A stretch of DNA of 8,675 nucleotides from Candidatus Fraserbacteria bacterium RBG_16_55_9 (GTDB lineage: Bacteria; Bipolaricaulota; Bipolaricaulia; RBG-16-55-9), in the NCBI GenBank assembly GCA_001778455.1, contig MFGX01000051.1:6255-14929 (forward strand), in the 5' to 3' direction. The stretch's first letter is position 1. Each line of letters begins with the position of its first letter. Positions 5,624 to 8,675 of the stretch are shown piece by piece. The translations under genes and the position numbers were made by a program. Under the pieces are notes generated by a model. It saw nothing but the letters and a program-made list of their open reading frames with translations. It searched no databases and had not been told where the DNA came from.

Positions 5624-6190
5624 ATGCCGCCTCGAATCCGCAAAGTCGCGGTGGGACTAGGCAATCCTGGCTCGCAATACCAACTCACTCGCCATAATCT
5701 AGGGTTTCTCGCTGTGGATCGTTACTTGGAGCGCTCTCGGCGGAAACCCGAACGTCTGGAGTGCAACACAGCCATCCTCTATCGCAAGGGCGAAATTCTC
5801 CTTGCGAAGCCGACCACGTACATGAACCGAAGCGGCGTGGCCGTAAGTCAAATCATGGAGATCTTCTCCGTCAACCCGCAAGAATGCCTGATCATCTACG
5901 ACGACTACGCCTTGCCGTTTGGAGCGCTTCGTGCCCGACCCCGCGGTGGACCAGGAGGCCACCACGGAATGGAATCGATCATCACCGTGCTGGGCACGGA
6001 AGAGATTCCCCGTCTGCGACTGGGGATCGCGGCGGGCTTGCCCCTGGAAGATCTCACGGATCATGTGCTCAGCGAGTTCACACGGGAAGAAGAGAGAGTG
6101 CTTGATGAGTTTTTAACTCGCGCTGCGGAAGCGATTGACTGTTTTTTGCGACGGGATATCCAGGCGGTCATGAATCAATTCAACGCCTGA
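5624..6190 (+). CDS. pth: Peptidyl-tRNA hydrolase
   Basis: The protein has 188 residues, normal for bacterial Pth. The enzyme cleaves the ester bond of peptidyl-tRNAs that drop off the ribosome and so recycles tRNA. Key residues are in place: Asn14 in GLGNPG, catalytic His24 in TRHNLGF, Asn68 in KPTTYMNRSG (63-71) and Asp93 in IYDDYALPFG. The GGHNG motif reads GGHHG, so His114 replaces a usually conserved Asn that contacts substrate or water. The C-terminal lid helices (TREEERVLDEFLTRAAEAI) are typical. The ATG start at 5624, nine bases after the rplY stop, has only a weak AAGAAG upstream, which suggests translation coupled to rplY. The final MNQFNA is close to the usual family ending. The gene ends 3 bases from convergent livG with no clear terminator. 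Confidence 0.96.
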   Translation: MPPRIRKVAVGLGNPGSQYQLTRHNLGFLAVDRYLERSRRKPERLECNTAILYRKGEILLAKPTTYMNRSGVAVSQIMEIFSVNPQECLIIYDDYALPFGALRARPRGGPGGHHGMESIITVLGTEEIPRLRLGIAAGLPLEDLTDHVLSEFTREEERVLDEFLTRAAEAIDCFLRRDIQAVMNQFNA

Positions 6191-6193
6191 GAA

Positions 6194-6922
6194 TCACACA
6201 TGATCGGTGCCCAAATACGCTTGTTGCACCATGGGATCGGCCACGATTTTGCCCGGACTCCCGTCCGCAATCAGTTGCCCAAAGCTCATGACCAGCACGC
6301 GATCGACCAGGCGCATCACGCTACGTACGTTGTGGTCTACCAGAACGATCGTCATCCCCTGATCTCGAAGCTCCTGGATCATCCGTGAGAGTGCGCCAAT
6401 TTCACCGGAGGTGAGTCCGGCAAACGGCTCATCGAGCAGTAACAGGTCTGGCGAAGTGGCGACGGCCCGAGCGATTTCAAGACGCCGCAACCCGGCTTGG
6501 GGCAACATTCCAGGCAGCTTCTCCAGTTCCGAGGTGAGCCCCGCTTGCTCTGCCGCTTGGAGTATGGGTGCTGAAGGGTATTTCGAACGCGAAAACAAGC
6601 GATTGGAGCAAGCGCAAAGCTCGAGGTTCTCAAAGATCGTCTTGCCTGGGCAGCACTGGGCGATCTGAAAGGCCCGAGCGATTCCCAGATCAACGATTTG
6701 ATAGGTCTTTCGTCCGGTGATATCGCGGTCTTTGAAGTGAATCCTCCCTTGGTCTGGTTTTAAAGTCCCCATGACCAGATTGAAGACTGTTGTCTTGCCT
6801 GCGCCGTTGGGGCCAATGAGCCCTGTAATCTCACCCTGTTGAACACGGAAGCTGAGGTTATGAACGGCCTGAAGACCGCCGAACGCTTTGCTGATCTGGC
6901 GGGTTTCCAGAATGACGCTCAT
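6194..6922 (-). CDS. livG: Branched-chain amino-acid ABC transporter ATP-binding protein LivG-like
   Basis: The protein has 242 residues and is a cytoplasmic ATPase of a HAAT-family importer. Walker A GPNGAGKTT (37-45), Q-loop Gln86 (ARAFQ), Walker B LLLLD with catalytic Glu165, D-loop AGLTSGE and H-loop His197 are all present. The signature reads LPQAG followed by LRRLEIARA, a degenerate form of LSGGQ; loose signatures occur among LivG proteins. The early segment RAFQIAQCCPGKTIFENL is the LivG type. The ATG shares ATGA with the end of livM, and a strong GAGGAGGGG lies 8 bases before the start (plus-strand 6931-6939). It should pair with LivF, LivH and LivM to drive uptake of Leu/Ile/Val or another small amide or amino acid; the substrate cannot be read from sequence. 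livF does not follow, because convergent pth begins 3 bases beyond the stop. Confidence 0.93.
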   Translation of the reverse strand: MSVILETRQISKAFGGLQAVHNLSFRVQQGEITGLIGPNGAGKTTVFNLVMGTLKPDQGRIHFKDRDITGRKTYQIVDLGIARAFQIAQCCPGKTIFENLELCACSNRLFSRSKYPSAPILQAAEQAGLTSELEKLPGMLPQAGLRRLEIARAVATSPDLLLLDEPFAGLTSGEIGALSRMIQELRDQGMTIVLVDHNVRSVMRLVDRVLVMSFGQLIADGSPGKIVADPMVQQAYLGTDHV

Positions 6923-7980
6923 CGCTTGCGCCCCTCCTCGCGGATCTCCACATCGACCGCCTGCCTGCGAAGGAGCCGATCCAGAAATGCTGGGAGGAGG
7001 CCCTTCGGAGCAAAGAGCACAAGGACGATCAAGAGAACCAAGAAGAGCAGGGTGATCCAGCCCTGTCCTTCGAGAAACCGAAACGCATCGACATGCAGAG
7101 GCAATTCGCTCAAATACTGTTCGCTCAGCTTCATGACGTACGCCCCGATGAGTGGGCCGATGATCGTCCCCAAGCCTCCGACCACACTGGCCACGATGAT
7201 CGAGAGTGAAAGATCCAGACTAAGAACGCCATCGAGGCCTCCGGGCTGCAGCACCGGAAGGATCGGAAGATGCACGTAGGCGGCTCCGGCCAGCCCTGCT
7301 GCCGACGCGCTCACCATGAACGCCACGACCTTGAATTTCGCGGGGTTGAGTCCTGCCGCCTCCACGGCCGCTTCGTTCTCCCGAATGGCCTCGAAGATCG
7401 CTCCCCAGCGCGAGCGGGCGACCCAGAGCAGTGCCAGGCCAATCAGCGTCATCAAGCCCAGGGAATAGTAGTATGTAATGACCTTGACTTGAGCCAAGGG
7501 AACGTCATAACCCAGCGGAGGGAAGAAGCTTCTGGGCGAAAAGCTCATCCCGGAGATTCCCTCCGTCACATCGGAGTAGATGAGGACGAGTTTGTAGGCT
7601 GCGATGAGAGCGAGAAGTGTGACGAGTGCCAGATAGGGCCCGCGTAGGCGAATGGCCGGTATCCCAATCAGCGCCCCAACGATCACGGCAGCACACGCGC
7701 CCAGAGGGATCGTGAACCAGGGAGGCCAACCGAGGTGGACGCTCACCAGACCGCTGGTGTACGCAGCGACACCGATGAAAAGGGCATGGCCGAGGTTCAT
7801 CTGGCCAGCGTATCCTCCGAGAAGATCCCAACTCATGGCGAAGATGGCAAAGAAGTTGGCGAAGATGAGGGGTGCGTACCACGAAGTGGGCAGAAGTTTC
7901 AGCAGCGGCAGTAGTGCCAGAACACCCACGATACTCCCGAAGATGATGTACGAAGCAGGAGATCTTCTCCTTTGGGTCAT
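6919..7980 (-). CDS. livM: Branched-chain amino-acid ABC transporter permease LivM-like
   Basis: The protein has 353 residues and is an inner-membrane permease. A longer open frame extends upstream to 8403, but its translation there is antisense-like, rich in His and Arg, and overlaps livH; the start MTQRRRSP at 7980 is right, because it shares ATGA with the livH stop and has GGGAG nine bases upstream. Family marks: LLGGYAGQMNLGHALFIGVAAY (about 53-74), IRLRGPYLALVTLLAL (110-125), the ATPase-contact loop EAIRENEAAVEAAGLNPAKFKV (197-218), SASAAGLAGAAY, GGLGTIIGPLIGAY, and C-terminal LFAPKGLLP. About eight to ten hydrophobic segments are visible. The charged tail (EIREEGRKR) lies in the cytoplasm by family topology. 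It works with LivH as a heterodimer. Confidence 0.94.
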   Translation of the reverse strand: MTQRRRSPASYIIFGSIVGVLALLPLLKLLPTSWYAPLIFANFFAIFAMSWDLLGGYAGQMNLGHALFIGVAAYTSGLVSVHLGWPPWFTIPLGACAAVIVGALIGIPAIRLRGPYLALVTLLALIAAYKLVLIYSDVTEGISGMSFSPRSFFPPLGYDVPLAQVKVITYYYSLGLMTLIGLALLWVARSRWGAIFEAIRENEAAVEAAGLNPAKFKVVAFMVSASAAGLAGAAYVHLPILPVLQPGGLDGVLSLDLSLSIIVASVVGGLGTIIGPLIGAYVMKLSEQYLSELPLHVDAFRFLEGQGWITLLFLVLLIVLVLFAPKGLLPAFLDRLLRRQAVDVEIREEGRKR

Positions 7981-8675
7981 GAGGTCGATCTCCCAAATAG
8001 CCCTTGCGGGCGAAAGATGAGGATCAGTACCGTGAGCAGCAGGGATGGAACTCCAATCCAAGCAGACCCCAGGGGGATGTGTGCCTGCGGTGCATAGAAC
8101 GTCAAGGTCTCCACAAATCCCACCAGATAGGCCGCGATGAGCGAGCCGGTGAGGCTTCCCAGCCCTCCCAAGATGACAATGGCAAAGGAGATGATGAGGG
8201 GATCTACCCACATGCGAGGGGCCATCCCACCGGGGTACGTGAAGAAGATCCCCGCCAGCCCGGCCAGCGCCCCAGAGATGGCCCACGTTGAGGTGTATGC
8301 CCATTCGATGTCGATGCCGACGAGTGCGGCTCCTCGCTGAGTCATTGCCATAGCTCGAATCGCCTGTCCAAAGCGAGTTCGCTCGATGAAGAGCCAGAAA
8401 CATCCCAGGGCCAACCAGGAGGCGGCGAAGGCGACCAGGTGGACGTTCTCGATCGTGACTCCGAATACGACGCTCACACCGGGCACAGGCGGCGGCAGGC
8501 TCAGGGCAGCAAGGCCAAACGCCATGGCGACGATTTCTTGCAAGATCAACGTGATGGAAAGGGAAACGATGAGGGTCAGGATCGGAGACGAGCGTACGCG
8601 TGAGATCACAACGCGGTATAGGATGCCCGCCAAGAATGCCGTGGCGAGCATGCCCAGGCCCAAAGAGAGCGAGAG
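7977..8675 (-). CDS. livH: Branched-chain amino-acid ABC transporter permease LivH-like, 5' partial
   Basis: The frame is open to the window edge (LSLSLGLGMLATAF), so the N-terminal part, about 60 residues by family length, is missing; 232 residues are seen. The TTG near 8663 is an internal Leu, not the start. Family marks: LTLIVSLSITLILQ (33-46), the EAA-like loop ERTRFGQAIRAMAMTQRGAALVGID (about 98-122), WAISGALAGLAGIFFTYPGGM (131-151), ILGGLGSLTGSLIAAYLVGFVE (168-189), and the C-terminus LILIFRPQGLFG, which is the LivH ending. It is the first visible gene of a livH-livM-livG unit, joined to livM by an ATGA overlap. Its promoter, and probably the periplasmic binding protein and livF, lie beyond 8675. 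Confidence 0.93.
   Translation of the reverse strand, partial: LSLSLGLGMLATAFLAGILYRVVISRVRSSPILTLIVSLSITLILQEIVAMAFGLAALSLPPPVPGVSVVFGVTIENVHLVAFAASWLALGCFWLFIERTRFGQAIRAMAMTQRGAALVGIDIEWAYTSTWAISGALAGLAGIFFTYPGGMAPRMWVDPLIISFAIVILGGLGSLTGSLIAAYLVGFVETLTFYAPQAHIPLGSAWIGVPSLLLTVLILIFRPQGLFGRSTS

Noticed and set aside
5362..5688. Minus-strand open frame opposite the L25 tail
   Set aside because: It is produced by the low-complexity Ala/Lys tail; the translation is equally low in complexity.
6206..6230. GGTGC...GCACC as a terminator between pth and livG
   Set aside because: The stem is only 5 bp with a 15-base loop and no T-run, and it lies inside livG coding sequence.
7981..8403. A long upstream extension of livM to 8403
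   Set aside because: The extra 141 residues overlap livH in another frame, have shadow-like composition rich in His, Arg and Gly, and lack the hydrophobic pattern of LivM. The ATG at 7980 with GGGAG and an ATGA overlap is the natural start.

Overview
The window reads as a stretch of chromosome from a moderately GC-rich bacterium, dense with genes and with short overlaps between neighbours. Housekeeping genes of bacterial type (prs, an L25/CTC ribosomal protein, pth), a strong TAAGGAGG ribosome binding site and sigma70-like promoter boxes all point to Bacteria. No rRNA or clade-specific marker is present. PKD plus cupredoxin proteins, DUF1028 proteins and Liv transporters would fit an uncultured deep-branching or thermophilic lineage (for example Bipolaricaulota/Acetothermia), but that is only a low-confidence guess. 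No mobile element, CRISPR array, tRNA or rRNA is seen, and the largest gap between genes is about 180 bases.

Bases 1-1788, plus strand: the 3' part of a gene for a PKD-repeat protein ending in a type-1 copper (cupredoxin) domain overlaps by TTGA a DUF1028 Ntn-hydrolase-like gene with a C-terminal peptidoglycan-binding-like domain. A strong hairpin, whose loop contains part of the DUF1028 stop codon, closes this unit.

Bases 1789-3797, plus strand: a regulatory gap with a perfect TGTGA-N6-TCACA Crp/Fnr-type palindrome and a candidate promoter precedes a secreted protein of unknown function. That gene overlaps by 8 bases the gene for a MacB/FtsX-type ABC permease. No ATPase gene for this permease lies nearby.

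Bases 3798-6190, plus strand: the classic trio prs, rplY/ctc, pth. It joins PRPP synthesis to translation (a 5S-rRNA-binding ribosomal protein and recycling of peptidyl-tRNA). prs has a tandem Shine-Dalgarno sequence. rplY has its own good promoter, with a 6-bp inverted repeat inside the spacer. Two conserved active-site positions differ from the family norm: Pro in place of the metal-binding His131 in Prs, and His in place of Asn114 in Pth.

Bases 6194-8675, minus strand: three genes of a branched-chain amino-acid (HAAT/Liv-type) ABC importer, transcribed livH (cut by the window edge), livM, livG, each joined by an ATGA overlap. livG ends only 3 bases from the end of convergent pth, so livF and the binding protein must lie elsewhere, most simply upstream of livH.

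Most of the window is ordinary. The points most worth checking are the Prs substitution, the Gln axial ligand and extra cysteines of the copper domain, the Crp/Fnr-like operator, and the secreted protein/FtsX pair without an ATPase. I do not see a clear new defence or mobile system.
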